A model generated the notes under the pieces. It saw only the letters and a list, made by a program, of their open reading frames with translations. It had not been told where the DNA came from and searched no databases. The translations under genes were made by a program, and so were the position numbers. From Aureobasidium sp. EXF-3400 (taxonomy: Eukaryota; Ascomycota; Dothideomycetes; Dothideales; Saccotheciaceae), in NCBI GenBank assembly GCA_024195585.1, contig SWBL01000062.1:1-64000 (forward strand): DNA of 64,000 bases. The letters are read 5' to 3'. Below, piece after piece: positions 53,263 through 64,000 of this stretch (within the stretch, counting starts at the first letter, position 1; the number at the start of each line of letters is the position of its first letter).

Positions 53263-56236
53263 TCAAAGATCGTTTGCTCCATCCAATCCTAGGTTTCTCA
53301 TCCTCTCTGCATTGAGCCCACTGAACTCTCTCCGACGTCTCTCCCTTTCCTCTGCGTCCGGACTGTTCGTTGTAGGTGGCGTTGCGACTTGCATTGGCGA
53401 TTCCGCGTACTTTGGCATACGCTGTTGAAGTCCACCAGCAGCGCCTTTGATTGAAAACCCTTCCGCATTGGAGTAATCCTCACTGCCGGCCTGCATATCT
53501 TCTTCATGCATGTCTCCAGCTGGTGGAGGTGGAGGAGGTGGAGGAGCAGGTGCAGATACTCTGGCCTTCTTGCCTTGCGGATCGTCCTCATGTGCGGCTC
53601 CTGTCAGTGAGCTTTCCTCATTTCGTGCTCGCTTCAGATTTGCTGAGCTTAGTGATGCAGCAGTGTCGTTATCGTCGTCGTTGGTGTGTATTCCGGCAAC
53701 GTTGGAGACATCTTCGATTTCGGCATCCTTGGGCGAGTCGACCTGCATGGCGTCCGTACCTGCTTGATTCGAGCTTTGTCCTTTGCGTTGATCATGCTCT
53801 TTCTTCTTTACGACAGCTCTTTCGAAGAAGTCTGTTACGAATTTCTTGACAGCCTTCTCTTGTCTGGAGTCAATCTTGTTTGGATCAGTGACACGATTGT
53901 TCTTGAAGTCCGAGTTGACAAGCTTCTTCGAGCATTCCTTGGCAAACCGCTTGATATCATCTCTGTCGAGTTTTCCCTTGTATTTGTTTGCGACATGAAT
54001 AACAGATGGGAAGAGCTGTATAAGTGTCAGTCACGATGTTTGAGCCTCGCAGGAAACCACAACGTACAGTATTCTCATATATCCTCTTCTGCTTCTCTTC
54101 GGGCAATGAACGCCATTTCTCATCAAATTTGACCTTGGTCGGTGTCTCGGTCGGCGTCGCAGTAGCCGAAGGTTTATCAGTACTAGGTGTTTCCTTCTTG
54201 TTGACGATACCTTGGATCAGATCTTCAAGCTTCTGTGCTTCGGTCAAAACTCTAGGCGGCGGTGGGGGAGGTACGTTTAGTGCCGGTTGCATTGGTGGTG
54301 TCCATTGAACATTGCCATCACCATCATAGTAGTAACGAGTGCCGTTTTTGTCAAATGCGACATACCAACCGGGCGGTAGTTCGGCGGGAGGTGGGGCTCG
54401 GGGCCTGAAGGGGGGCCGAGGACCGCCATGAAAGAAGCCACCACCTCTGTGCCCACCTCCGCGCGGGCCTGAGGGAACTGCCCTGGATGGTCCTTTAGGC
54501 CCTTTTGGTGCTTCGACCGACCTCGAGCGTGATCGAGATCGACTTCGCTCACGGTTCTTTCGTTCAGGGCGGTCCAGTCTCTTCTCTTGTTGTACTGAGT
54601 TGGGATCTCTCTTCACACGTGGAATACGATAAGCGATGACCAGCTTGCTCCACTCGTCGTAGATTTTCGACGCTTGCGACTTGACTCGTTCGTCTTCATG
54701 CTCGAGCAGACCTTCGACGGTGACATCAATTTTGGAGTCAACAATCTTGTTGCGGGTTAATCGAGGAATCTTGTTAAGAATATCCAGAATCTGCAACAGG
54801 ATGTTTGTATCGTCGGCGTAGGTCTTAAGAAGTTTGTTGAGAATGACATAGCCATGCATCTTGGCCACCTTGAACTGCACGTTCTCGTTCTCGCAGTTCT
54901 GTATACGGTTGAGAAGTTTGACGATGATCCATTTTTCCTGGGTCTTGTAGATTTCTCCCATGACGACCTTGACATCTGCTGGACCAAGCTGTTTAAGCTC
55001 GATGCTGTCAATGTATTCTTCGTCGTCCTCAGAAGCCTTCTTCTTGCGCGGCTTTTTGGTGTGAGCAGCATTCTCCCAGTCTTCGTTGCCGAAAATACCA
55101 AGTGCCTTTTGGATGGTTGATGAAAGCTGAATTCCACGGTCGTCGGTCTGCGTCTTGCCGCCGATAAATCCAGAACAGTTTGGCTCTCCGCAATAACAGG
55201 GTTGAGGGTCAGCTCCATAGCGGTCGACGTTGTAGTTGAAGGTAAGTTCTTCTCCAGCTTCGATTTGACGCTCGGCGAAGATTCCCATGCGGAGTCGATC
55301 TCCTACAACCCATTTGTCGACATAACAATTCGGGTTGCATGAATGATTGCAAAATCGGCCGAGATTTCCCTTTTTAGTCGCATCGACAAACTCGCTTTTG
55401 GCCAGCGACATGAAGTAAAAGTGCTTGATGCCTTCCTGGTCATATTGGTGCATGCGGCGCCTGAAAGCCGGCTCCGAGATGACCTCGCCAATGTATTCAA
55501 AGATGAAGTCATTTGGCTTGAGATCTTTGTTAGTGCGTAGACCGAAGCCTTTCTTGTCTGTCTTGATGACCGAAACGTCGGCGTACACCTTGCGTTGGAA
55601 GCGCTGGTTCTGGCAGCCGTCTCCGCAGCCGCAATCCCCTGGGCACTCCATCTTGGTGGCCCGGTTGATGCAGTCCGAATCCTCGCCGCAGGCATGGTTG
55701 GATTGTGATTGGGCATCTGTAACTATTCAGTCTATGTCCAAGATGGCAAATTCGGAGTGTAACGTACCCCATTCTTCGACACAGTCGCATTCGAGCGCCT
55801 GTTCGGTGGTGCCAAGATGCCTTGCGCCGTACGTGCAATCGAGCAGAACATCGAAGGTTGATGTGGCTTCATCAGTAGCATCAGGCAAATCATTGAATAA
55901 TTGTCGAGGCCCAGTGATGATTTTTTGCGACATGGTGCGGGACAGCTTTGGGGCTTTACCGGGCTCAAGCTTGATGCTGAGATCGCCACCTATGGTTTCT
56001 TCACGCTCGCCCTTCACAAGTGGCGATTGTGCAGCGCTCGGCCGTTTTGATGAAGGAGTTTCCTTCTTGACTCTGCGAGGCGTGTCCCTGTCTGATGCTG
56101 GTCGCGCCTGCGTGTCTTCGATGCCTGAAGAAGACTCGTGCGTCGCTGCCGCCCCCTCGGTTGTGTCATTTGCTATGTCCATCTCTTCTACCTCTGTAGT
56201 GAGGCTCTTGCCCCTGCTATCTCGGGAGCCGGGCAT
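53263..56236 (-). CDS. SET2: histone H3 lysine-36 methyltransferase Set2
   Basis: Three exons, 56236-55768, 55716-54068 and 54015-53263, give 956 residues. Set2 methylates H3K36 co-transcriptionally while bound to the phosphorylated Pol II tail. In order: a disordered N-terminus; an AWS cysteine cluster at about 130-190 ([35 protein letters not shown]); SET at about 195-315 ([43 protein letters not shown]); post-[17 protein letters not shown]; a charged LCD-like helix region; an RS-rich stretch; a WW domain ([18 protein letters not shown]); and the C-terminal SRI domain ([17 protein letters not shown] to VKKFVTNFFERAVV) that binds Pol II. A proline run ([12 protein letters not shown]) lies near the C-terminus. 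It is complete. Confidence 0.96.
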
Positions 56237-58429
56237 GACGGCGATGTGATCCGGCAGAATCGGGCGTTGCGCAGAACGAGAAGGTCGCGGCGGTTGGTGA
56301 ACGGACAGATTTTAGAGAGCCCCAGATTCGTCGTTGCTCTTGAGACCAACACGCATCCCGATGGCCGACGGCGCTGTACGAAAGAAATGCGAGGTGCAAG
56401 GGCTGCGTTCTGCGAAATGAATAATGGCGCGTGGGCTATTGGTGGGTGGAGTTTCTGAGAGAAACGTGCTCAACGCATGTGGCAAGCTCTCGACGGTATA
56501 GGTGGAATCGCAGGAAGCAGGCGATTGGGCTCGTATAACGACCTCTTTGCAAAATGAACGTTTCTCTGATTCTCATTTAGGTCTTGCATCTATACTTGAC
56601 AACCACTTTCACATACGTTGACTACAACCGGAAGGAGCTCTCTACAACAATCTTCCCGTTGACCTCTGTCACCTGTAGAAACTCTGCCTGTGCAATGAAT
56701 GAGTTGAAAGAGTCGGATGTGTCTGGTCGCGACTGACGACAGGGATGGTGTGAGGGAGAGAGATGGATGCCATCTTGATCTGGAACCGTTTCGTCGAAGG
56801 CTTGGCGCTGATCGACTGTCCTTGTAAAAGCTGTGACCCTGACTTACTTGTGCCTACTATACTTCCAAGACTTGTCATGGCCAAAGTGTTGCAGAAACCA
56901 GTGGAGGCGGCCGTGTCTAAATCAACTCGACAAGCCTAGCCATGAACTAGCACCATGCGATGCAGCGCCGTTCGTCTGCCGCGGAAGCTCACGACCATCT
57001 CTTCGGTGGTGAGATTGACTTGGTGTGTGAAGGTAGATATTCCTGCACGGGTACCGCATGTAGTAACATTGCACAAGCAGAAGGAGTACCTAGAGGTTAG
57101 AGTTTGGGCGGGTCCAAGTGCTTGTCGAGACTGCTCGAGTACAAGTGCAAGGTGAGCCGACGGGAGATGGATGCAAGACTGTTGAGAAACCTTGGTTGAA
57201 TATTCTTCTGCAGAGAACATCCGCCAGGCGCGCACTTGCATGTGTGTTGCTGCAATGCAGGCTCCTGATACGACGCGGAAATTTCGACCTCGTAGTGCAC
57301 CCAGGGTTCCTGGTCCCGACAAGCTGGGGCAGAGCAAGGAGCCGTCTGTCTGCAATTATGAATGACCCGCGCCTGAGGACCAATGAAGCGACAAAAGGAC
57401 AATGCTCTGGAAATCGGTTGCTCTTTGTAACTGCGTGGCCTTCATGTAAGAACTGACGAGGCCATAGCGTTAGCGCAAAGGTATGCGGATGGAGAACCCG
57501 CCTCTTTTTGCACGGCAAGAGATGGCCCATGAGCCTTGCTTCGCAAGCAAAGTAAATTTTCTGTCGTGTGCTCGTCCAGAGTCCTGGCGACTACATTCAT
57601 AGACAAGACGCTGATGTGTTGTAAAACTGCAAGGTCACGAGCACCGTGCCTGCTGGGCTGAAAGGAGACAACACCCCGCACCAGATGTCATCGTCTGTGA
57701 GATGGACCAAATCGCGAAGACAAGGCTGATTTCGAACGATCAACCCAAGAAGTTAGAACAACAGAACCTGCCGAGCGTTTCATGTTGGGTTGCCGTGTAC
57801 CGGGACGAGCGGGCCCATACCAAGAGTGCGGGATTCTTTCGAAAGCCGAAAAAAAGTCAACTCAATCCCAGCCTTGCGGGTCGTGTCCTTCCACGCATGT
57901 TCAGTCGAGAACAGCAACTCGCTCGAGGCAGTGGGGTAGGAATGTCTACAGCAGAACAAAGATGATGATTTATCAGATTGTAAGACCACGCTCACGCAAC
58001 CCGGATCGGTGGCATCGTCTGGCCTTGGTGAAGCATGACATCCATCTTGCAGGGAGATGTGCGCCTAGCCTGCAGTACCTGCATGCATCAACCTCGCCCT
58101 TTAGAACCGAGATCCCAGCCCTCTCTTGAGCCTTGACGGACCCCATTCTCCACTCTGGCTCCATGCTCGCGGCTTTTTTTCTTCAACTTCCATGCTGAAT
58201 GATTGCATTCAAGCCTTTCCTTCTTTGCGCCTCGTGGGAGTTTTTCTTGACCTTCTCTATGCTTCGTTCAAGGCAGGTAGTATTTTTGGTTTCGTCGTCT
58301 GACTGACGCACTCTCGTTTCACCAGCTGCACTCGTTTCCTTTCTCATACCTGAGACTTGGCCCTATTTCTTTGTAATACATGTTCGCCTTCTTCTTTTCT
58401 TCCTCGTTACTTCTCCGGCTCGTCACAGA
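56237..58429. other. 2.2-kb intergenic region, no gene seen
   Basis: This is the longest gene-free stretch outside the transposon island, between the divergent SET2 and AT-hook genes. Open frames on both strands (for example 57090-57530) lack recognisable features. The final 300 bp (58140-58429) are pyrimidine-rich and end in a leader just before the AT-hook start. Confidence 0.4.
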
Positions 58430-59335
58430 ATGAACCCTCGGGACGTGAGCTTTAACGCGCACGAGCAGCTCGAAGTTCTGGCCGAGATCATCAAGTCCAG
58501 CAATATCCATCCAGACATGGTCATCCACTTTATACGACAGAACGGCATCGTCCCCGATTGGGGTGATGTGGCGCTCCCAAGGGGTAGGTATCTCGCGCTT
58601 ACGCCAACACGGCTTGTTGACTGACTTGCTCTTCCAGGACGGACTGTCAATCAATGCAGCAACTGGTTTTACAGTGTCGTGAATCAACCTGGCCCCTCTG
58701 GCCCCACTTCTGGCCATGGCCATGGCCACATGAGATCGCAGAGTCTTCAGGGGCCAATCCAAACGTCCGCTCTGAAACGTCCGTTCAGCCCGGATCAACC
58801 TTCCTTTGCAGGTGGCCGTCTGCTTGTGCCCAAGCCACCTATGTCTACCATCGGGAACATACTCAATCAACCACCTGAGCCGCCGAAGAAGAAACGCGGC
58901 AGGCCTACCAATGCAGAGAAGGCCGCTAGAAGCCAGCAGGAGCTCTTGCATGGACAGCCTTTGCTGCCTCCCTCTCGACGCATACCCCCGCTCGCAAGTG
59001 GAAGCAGCAGCAGTGCCGTCGCACCAGGTCCTTTGTCCGTCGCAGCCCATGCTGCCCAAGCGGCCATGCTACCGCAGATTCGCGATGAGCCTCACAGCGC
59101 AGAAGAGTCTGAGACTTCATCTAGCAAGAAAAAGCGAGGTCGTCCTTCTAGCGTCGACGTGGAGACGCGACGGCCGCAGCAACAGTATAGCGAGCCCCGT
59201 GAAGCCGCTCCCGGACCTAGTTATCCTGGTCCATCACGATATCCGAACATACTTTCCCCTGAGGAGGCTCCAGGAGAAGGGAGTGCTAGACGACAAGAGG
59301 GCTCACCCAGAGGCGACCCAGCAACATACCGATAG
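58430..59335 (+). CDS. AT-hook protein with SANT-like N-terminus
   Basis: Two exons, 58430-58583 and 58638-59335, give 283 residues. The N-terminal 70 residues (LEVLAEIIKSSNIHPDMVIHFIRQN, then GRTVNQCSNWFYSVV across the splice) look like a helical DNA-binding unit of the Myb/SANT type common in fungi. Two AT-hook motifs follow, KKKRGRPTNAEKAAR (about 120) and KKKRGRPSS (about 205), which bind the minor groove of AT-rich DNA. The rest is Pro/Ser/Gln-rich and disordered. A nuclear chromatin or transcription role is inferred. I do not know a named orthologue. A long antisense frame across this gene is a shadow. Confidence 0.8.
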
Positions 59336-60345
59336 CCTCACTCCTGCCCTCAAGAATCTTTACCACAACACACACGAAAAGCTATAGCGAGCCTTTGACA
59401 CTTTTAATGACACAACCACGGACTCCATTTAGAATGGCTCATCACCGATTATCGACATTTAACGTCTTCTTCCACTTCTTCCGTTTCTTTTTTCTATATC
59501 TTCCGCGTCAAAGTTCTACATCTCTTTTGTCTGTTTCCCACGAAACACTTATGATTGGATGGGATTGATGTCATCATGTTATCCTTTTTGCACGGCTTAT
59601 ATTCTTACGGCCTCTTAATGTCTTGGTTTCCTTTTTTTTTTCCTCCGTTCGGCAGAAGAAATCATGAATTGGCAAACTTGCGCGGATCTTTTGGAATATT
59701 GATGATCTGAAGCACCTCATAAGACATACTACCCTACAAACGAATTTATCTAATGCCTTACGAGTGTTGACAAAGCTATCAGAATTTCGAGTTCTAGGCA
59801 GGTCGAAGAATCACATGCTGTTCTGCCAAGAGTTTTTGTTGATAGGCCGACCCTGTCACGCAACGAAGGCCTTTGGGCCTGTCTTAGCGGAGATCATGAT
59901 GATACATCATTGGAGTATGTCACGATATAATATTACAATCCGAAGATTTTACGCGGTTGTTCGACAGTCATCTCAAGCTCAACTGCTCGTGCTCGAGTTT
60001 GCACGTAGCCAATCACAGCTGAAGATTTGGTGGAGCTACCAGCAAGCTGCGATCAATTGCTAGAGTCCGAGTCACAAAACAGCAACATCAGAAGACGGAA
60101 ACACAGTGAAGTTATAAATCGTGCTCGCATGAAATAGTACTATCTTACAGCCTCTACTCTCAATCCAACGATTGCACATCCGTAGAAGTCGTTAATTATA
60201 TTGACGAGGCTGCCCTGCAGCTTCGTCACTTTTCATACCACCCCGAATCTATGCCAATGGACTTCCGCAAAGTCAGGTCATTTGTTCGTATGGCGGTCTT
60301 TTGTTTTGAGGTAGGGGCCATTTCTGTGTCGTGTGACCGAAAAGC
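59336..60345. terminator. convergent 3' region, no gene seen
   Basis: About 1 kb between converging genes. T-rich runs near 59470-59640 probably belong to the AT-hook gene's 3' region. A frame at 59764-60063 has no protein-like features. Confidence 0.35.
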
Positions 60346-61239
60346 TTAAGGAGCTCTAACGCTGGACTTGTTCTCGCCGTGCTCGAGATCCTCGTGCTTC
60401 TTAACTTGCTTGCCCTTCTTCTGGTCGGCAGACTCCTGTTGCTTGACGGCGGCGTCGCGCTCCTTAATGCGCTCCTCCTCAGCAGCGACCATGTCTGGAC
60501 AAAGTCAGTTTCGTTTCTTCAGCTTTGAGTGGAATCTCGATGTAGCTTACCCATCCATTGGTCCTCACCAGAGTAACGCTCGTGGTGGATCTTCTTCTCA
60601 ATAACGTGCTTGTGGGTAGGGTCATTGGGATCAAGGACCTTGACGGTCTCCCAACGGCCCTCGCCCTGGTTCTTGTCCTTGGCCTCAAGTGCCAAACTGG
60701 CAATAACGACAGCCAGAGTCAAACCTTGAGCGTAGACACGAGCCTGGACGAGCTTCTGTTGACCACTAAGGTAGGGGTTGCGGCCGACAATGCCGAAAGC
60801 AGCGGTGATTGAGGCAACCCATGAACCGAAAACGATGCTGTAGCGGTTCTTGTTTCCCCAGTCCATTGCACGCTGGGAGAAAGGCTTCTGCAACTCGAGC
60901 TGTTCTTGCAGGGTCTGCTGCTTGTCGGTGTAATTATTCTCAGGGTGGCGGGCAGCCTCGTAGGTGCGCGAGTAGCGATCGGCATTGATAATGGCGGCGA
61001 AAGTACCAGCACTGGTGATCAGGAAGGCGCGGAATGGCAGAGACAAGCCACGGAAAGCAGGGTATCTTCTGCTGGCTCCCAGGACACCGACAGCACCAGC
61101 TCCCAGACCGAGCAGACCACCAATGGTACCTCCATAGACGGTAGCGCTGGATGTGTTGTCAGCAGTGGTCGCATGCGAGCACAAGATGGGCGACTTACTT
61201 GTAGTGCTCCTGCTCTTCTTCCTTTGTGAGAATCTTCAT
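60346..61239 (-). CDS. RCF2: HIG1-domain respiratory supercomplex factor (Rcf2)
   Basis: Three exons, 61239-61199, 61146-60551 and 60494-60346, give 261 residues beginning MKILTKEEEQEHYNATVYGGTIGG. The HIG1 domain is visible at about residues 115-190: NRYSIVFGSWVASITAAFGIVGRNPYLSGQQKLVQARVYAQGLTLAVVIASLAL split around its two membrane helices, with the QKLVQARVYAQG signature. Two further hydrophobic segments occur near the N-terminus. Rcf2 sits in the inner mitochondrial membrane and modulates cytochrome c oxidase and supercomplexes. The C-terminus is charged and lysine-rich (KQQESADQKKGKQVKK). It shares a 639-bp divergent promoter with RRP36. Confidence 0.88.
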
Positions 61240-61878
61240 GACGTACTGAGTGTGTAGTTTAGATGGGAAAGTAGAATACAATTGACGGGCGGATAGGCAG
61301 CTTTCAGGTGTTTTGATGTATGACGACGACGATGAGTGAGGTCAAGATGCGCAACAACAAAATAATTAATAAAGGCGTAACTCCGTATCTCGCCGATATC
61401 ACTCTGACGTACACGCCACTTTTAGCTTGCAAGTTGCAGAGCAGACACCGCGGTGTTTGCGAGCTCCGAGCTGCCTATCAAAGAATCAGTCACTTCCTGA
61501 ACTCTAACCAGCCCGATTCATGAAAACCCCGGTCTGAAGCCTCAGCCGTGCCTGCCGAACACCTTGTAGTCGTTGACATCGCCGAAGAATGCTCGATTTT
61601 AGTCCGGCGCATTCCCACCTCCGAGTTCTAATTGCGAGACCAGGCCTCATCAAGCAGAATTCCCATCTTGGGACAGTAGAGACTTGAAGTTCTATGAAGG
61701 ATGTTTGATTGATCCGCTGACTCCGTTTGATCGTACGAGATCTATTCGAGGGATCCGGTGCATGAACGAGCACGCGATAAGAGATCCAAAAGCTTGGCAC
61801 CGAGCATTGTCCGACAAGCGCAGGCGCATCTCGGCCAGAAATTCTCGGTTTCAATAATTATTCGACATTTCAAACACC
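61240..61878. promoter_or_regulatory. divergent promoter RCF2 / RRP36
   Basis: 639 bp between two divergent starts. An AT-rich stretch (AACAAAATAATTAATAAAG) lies at about 61356-61375. No gene was seen. Confidence 0.45.
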
Positions 61879-62877
61879 ATGCCTCTACCACTCGGAAAAC
61901 CCGTCAGATCGCGCGCCGATGTCTCCGACAATGAGGATGACTACGAAGAGTACTCAGGAGACGATTCATCCGCATCCATCATTGAGACTGGTGACGGCGA
62001 TGAAGTTGACATTTTGAGCTCTTCCGATGAAGATGCAGAAGAGGACGTGAAGGACAAGCTGAGCAACATCTCGTTCGGAACATTGTCGAGAGCACAGGAG
62101 TCTATATCCAAGAAGCGCAAGAGAGCCGCAGGAGACGATGACGAGAAAGAGGACAAGCTAGAAGCTCTTCGCGCTCGTTTACGAGAATTGAGAGAATCCA
62201 AAGGTGTCGATCCCGCTCCCAAGAAGAACAAGAAAGAAGCAGTCAAGTCCACAACCAAGCCCGCTGCAAAGAAGTCACGAACAACGAAGGACGCCAGCGA
62301 CGATAGCGCTTCAGATGGCAGCGATAGCGACTCGGACGAGGACGGCCCTCCCCAAGCCCGTAGCTCTAAACACGCTCCCATGGCACAAGCATCCAACAGA
62401 CAGGTCACCCGCAAACGCCAGGTTATCGATGTGCCCAAGCGACAAGTTCGTGATCCTCGTTTCGGCCCACTAGGCGGCCCCGTAGATGATGCCGCCCTGG
62501 CAAAGAAATACTCCTTCATCAACGACTACCAGGATTCAGAAATAGCCGAGCTCAAGGCTGCCATCAAGAAATCCAAGAACGAAGACGACAAGGCAGTGCT
62601 CAAGCGCAAACTGCTCAGCATGGAGAGCAAGAAGAAGGCACGCGAGAACAAGGAAAGAGAACAAGAAGTCATACGCGACCACCGCAAGAAGGAAAAGGAG
62701 GCCATTGCACAAGGCAAGAACCCTTTCTACTTGAAGAAGTCGGAACAGAAGAAGCAAGCCTTGGTCAACAAGTTCGACAGCATGAAGTCCAAGGACAGAG
62801 AAAGACTCATCGAGAGACGCAGAAAGAAGGTCTCGCAAAAGGAGAAGAAGAACATGCCTGCCCCCAGACGCATGTAA
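61879..62877 (+). CDS. RRP36: rRNA biogenesis protein Rrp36
   Basis: An intronless 332-residue gene. Rrp36 acts in the nucleolus in early cleavages of pre-rRNA within the 90S pre-ribosome and small-subunit assembly. The N-terminal half is acidic and disordered (SDNEDDYEEYSGDDSS, SSSDEDAEEDVKDKL), with a basic stretch rich in KKNKKEAVKS. The conserved domain begins KRQVRDPRFGPLGGPVDDAALAKKYSFINDYQDSEIAELKAAIKK in pieces, and continues in a long highly charged helix (VIRDHRKKEKEAIAQGKNPFYLKKSE) to the typical RERLIERRRKKVSQKEKKNMP end. DPRF and the NPFYLKKSE phrase are family hallmarks. It is complete. Confidence 0.93.
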   Translation: MPLPLGKPVRSRADVSDNEDDYEEYSGDDSSASIIETGDGDEVDILSSSDEDAEEDVKDKLSNISFGTLSRAQESISKKRKRAAGDDDEKEDKLEALRARLRELRESKGVDPAPKKNKKEAVKSTTKPAAKKSRTTKDASDDSASDGSDSDSDEDGPPQARSSKHAPMAQASNRQVTRKRQVIDVPKRQVRDPRFGPLGGPVDDAALAKKYSFINDYQDSEIAELKAAIKKSKNEDDKAVLKRKLLSMESKKKARENKEREQEVIRDHRKKEKEAIAQGKNPFYLKKSEQKKQALVNKFDSMKSKDRERLIERRRKKVSQKEKKNMPAPRRM

Positions 62878-63499
62878 GGTTCGAATTTCTTTGCAAAAGG
62901 GCTATCAGTACTTGCATCTCATCATCACGAACTTGCTTGTTCAATTGCAATATTTCCCCACACCAAATGTGCGGTTCAGCTCCCAAGGTGAAGGTGGAAC
63001 AAGACATGAATAGGCACTACCGACTCTACCGCGACTCCGATGATGGTGCCATATTCAACCAAGTCTTTGACATCTATCAGCACCTCGAAAGCATCCGCCC
63101 GTGATGTCTTACAGACGACCTGATACCTCAAAGGCAGTAGTGCGCGATTCTATCGTAAGCAATGATACAGACAGTTCTGTATCAGTCATCAAAAATTTTG
63201 CCTGGGAACATAATCGGCTACGTATTACGGTCACGGTGGAGGCCGTGTTACACTCGCCGTATTAAAGTCATGTAAACACCCCGCAAAGGCTTCTCGATGA
63301 GCATGCGTCTCAATGTCGATTAGACTAAACTTAGCGAGATGCCTGTCGTATACTGCCAACGTATTGCAACAGTCACGTAAAGTCGAGCTTTCGAAGAGTG
63401 GTGGAGAATTGCATGAAACAAATTACCTGATTATCCATAAAACTAACTGCTAGAACGAAGATTATAAAGAGATTCGTATCATGAGGTCCTTTCAACCGA
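62878..63499. terminator. convergent 3' region
   Basis: 622 bp between converging genes. It contains one 45-codon open frame (62967-63104), listed separately, and otherwise nothing I can name. Confidence 0.35.
62967..63104 (+). CDS. short open frame of 45 codons, doubtful
   Basis: ATG to TGA encoding MCGSAPKVKVEQDMNR, then HYRLYRDSDDGAIFNQ and VFDIYQHLESIRP. It looks more protein-like than random, with balanced composition and no low-complexity sequence, but it sits 90 bp after RRP36 in its expected 3' untranslated region. It may be a chance frame, a remnant, or a small peptide gene. No family was recognised. Confidence 0.2.
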   Translation: MCGSAPKVKVEQDMNRHYRLYRDSDDGAIFNQVFDIYQHLESIRP

Positions 63500-64000
63500 T
63501 CACTCTTGTGGCTCCTCGGTCTCTTGCTCACCATCCTCGTTGTCCTCGCCATCTTCTTGCTCACCATCCTCGTTGTCCTCGCCATCTTCTTGCTCACCAT
63601 CCTCGGCACCTTCTCCAGCCTCGCCCTCATCGTTCTCGTCGTCGTTTTCTTCACCGTTCTGCTCGTTGCTCTGGCCCTCTTCACCTTGTTGGCCATCCTT
63701 CTTTTGGGCTTTGGCCTGCTCAGAGTCCTCCAGAATAGGCTTGACCGAGTCTTGTCTGGCGTCAGGAATGCTCTCCTTGTCAAGGTTCCATTTCTGCATA
63801 GCAATGATAATGTCGACGGCGAGCTGGCCGTTCTTTCTGAGAGCCTTGTCCCATTGCGGTGGCATGCCTGATTCGCTGGTGACGAGGTTTCTGGCAACAC
63901 TGCTGATGAGCAACTGGCGCATGGGAGATTCGAGGTCGGTGTTGGCGTAGATGTATTGCACGCGGCGGAGGGCAGGGTAGGTGTCAGACTCCTTGTACCA
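63500..64000 (-). CDS. C-terminal part of a probable BTB/POZ-type protein with acidic repeat tail (partial)
   Basis: The frame is open to the window edge, so the N-terminus is missing. The visible 166 residues start WYKESDTYPALRRVQYIYANTDLESPMRQLLISSVARNLV when read in pieces. The phrase YIYANT...SPMRQLL resembles the region after the BTB domain in fungal BTB/POZ proteins, where Y[VI]Y-x-NT and PLR are common. This points to a protein-interaction or ubiquitin-adaptor family, but without the BTB fold itself the call is tentative. The tail is extremely acidic and built from an EDGEQEDGEDN unit repeated more than twice, ending QETEEPQE. Confidence 0.6.
   Translation of the reverse strand, partial: WYKESDTYPALRRVQYIYANTDLESPMRQLLISSVARNLVTSESGMPPQWDKALRKNGQLAVDIIIAMQKWNLDKESIPDARQDSVKPILEDSEQAKAQKKDGQQGEEGQSNEQNGEENDDENDEGEAGEGAEDGEQEDGEDNEDGEQEDGEDNEDGEQETEEPQE
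63523..63605 (-). repeat. 33-bp in-frame tandem repeat encoding the acidic tail
   Basis: Unit CTTGCTCACCATCCTCGTTG plus TCCTCGCCATCTT (33 bp, plus-strand view). Two identical copies at 63523-63555 and 63556-63588 are followed by a partial copy to 63605. Each copy encodes eleven residues, EDGEQEDGEDN in register, so copy-number change would keep the frame. Confidence 0.85.

Noticed and set aside
58319..59059. 246-residue open frame antisense to the AT-hook gene
   Set aside because: It lies entirely over the sense exons and intron, has no recognisable motif, and the sense strand has clear AT-hooks and a clean splice.

Overview
The window is nuclear DNA of a filamentous ascomycete (Pezizomycotina), most likely a Dothideomycete. 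The evidence is the set of eukaryotic housekeeping genes, many short introns (mostly about 50-60 bp, GT-AG, with CTAAC/ACTAAC branch sites), compact intergenic spaces, an HDA1 with a fused Arb2-like domain, and an AT-rich transposon island carrying the C-to-T/G-to-A damage typical of repeat-induced point mutation (RIP). I cannot assign a species. Exon coordinates come from reading splice sites and checking codon phase by hand.

Left arm (1-32.9 kb): the 5' part of an alpha-tubulin gene (-), a Pga1-like ER membrane protein (+), a tiny protein made of two F-box-like repeats (+), a DUF4336 protein (+), an F-box protein (-), a DUF1746 membrane protein (-), replication factor C subunit Rfc2 (+), a flavodoxin-fold quinone reductase of the Ycp4/Alt a 7 type (-), histone deacetylase HDA1 (+), CaaX protease Rce1 (-), a serine-rich tail-anchored protein (+), the Ca2+ channel regulator Mid1 (-), TPR-phosphatase PP5/Ppt1 (-), elongation factor Spt4 (+), an unknown protein (-), ATP synthase delta subunit (+), an unknown disordered protein (+) and an NCS1 permease (-).

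Centre (32,881-41,397): a nested transposon island. A PIF/Harbinger DNA transposon (terminal inverted repeats, TTA target duplication, remnants of two convergent genes) was split by a Ty1/Copia LTR retrotransposon (two 324-bp LTRs, CCTTT target duplication). The Copia gag-pol frame stays in register for about 1,600 codons. It is destroyed only by transition-type nonsense and missense changes that hit the zinc knuckle, integrase and reverse transcriptase active sites. A tRNA-like sequence with perfect acceptor and T arms lies in its leader.

Right arm (41.4-64 kb): an Ayr1-like reductase (+), a ClpX-like mitochondrial unfoldase (-), glycogen branching enzyme (+), a rhodopsin-like fungal membrane protein (-), coding-like fragments of a probable broken gene (+), an ankyrin-AAA+ protein resembling animal CLPB/SKD3 (-), the H3K36 methyltransferase Set2 (-), an AT-hook protein (+), HIG1-domain Rcf2 (-), the rRNA-processing factor Rrp36 (+) and the C-terminal end of a probable BTB/POZ protein with an acidic repeat (-).

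The most interesting signals are: (1) the flavodoxin gene, whose TGA stop is followed in frame by 63 codons ending in a perfect CaaX box, suggesting readthrough or splice-controlled lipidation; (2) the RIP-killed nested transposons with an embedded tRNA-like element; (3) a 6-nt microexon in the NCS1 permease; (4) the fungal ankyrin-AAA+ architecture. The genes are not operonic. Functional links between neighbours are limited to shared divergent promoters (PPT1/SPT4, MCX1/GLC3, RCF2/RRP36) and tight tail-to-tail pairs (HDA1/RCE1).
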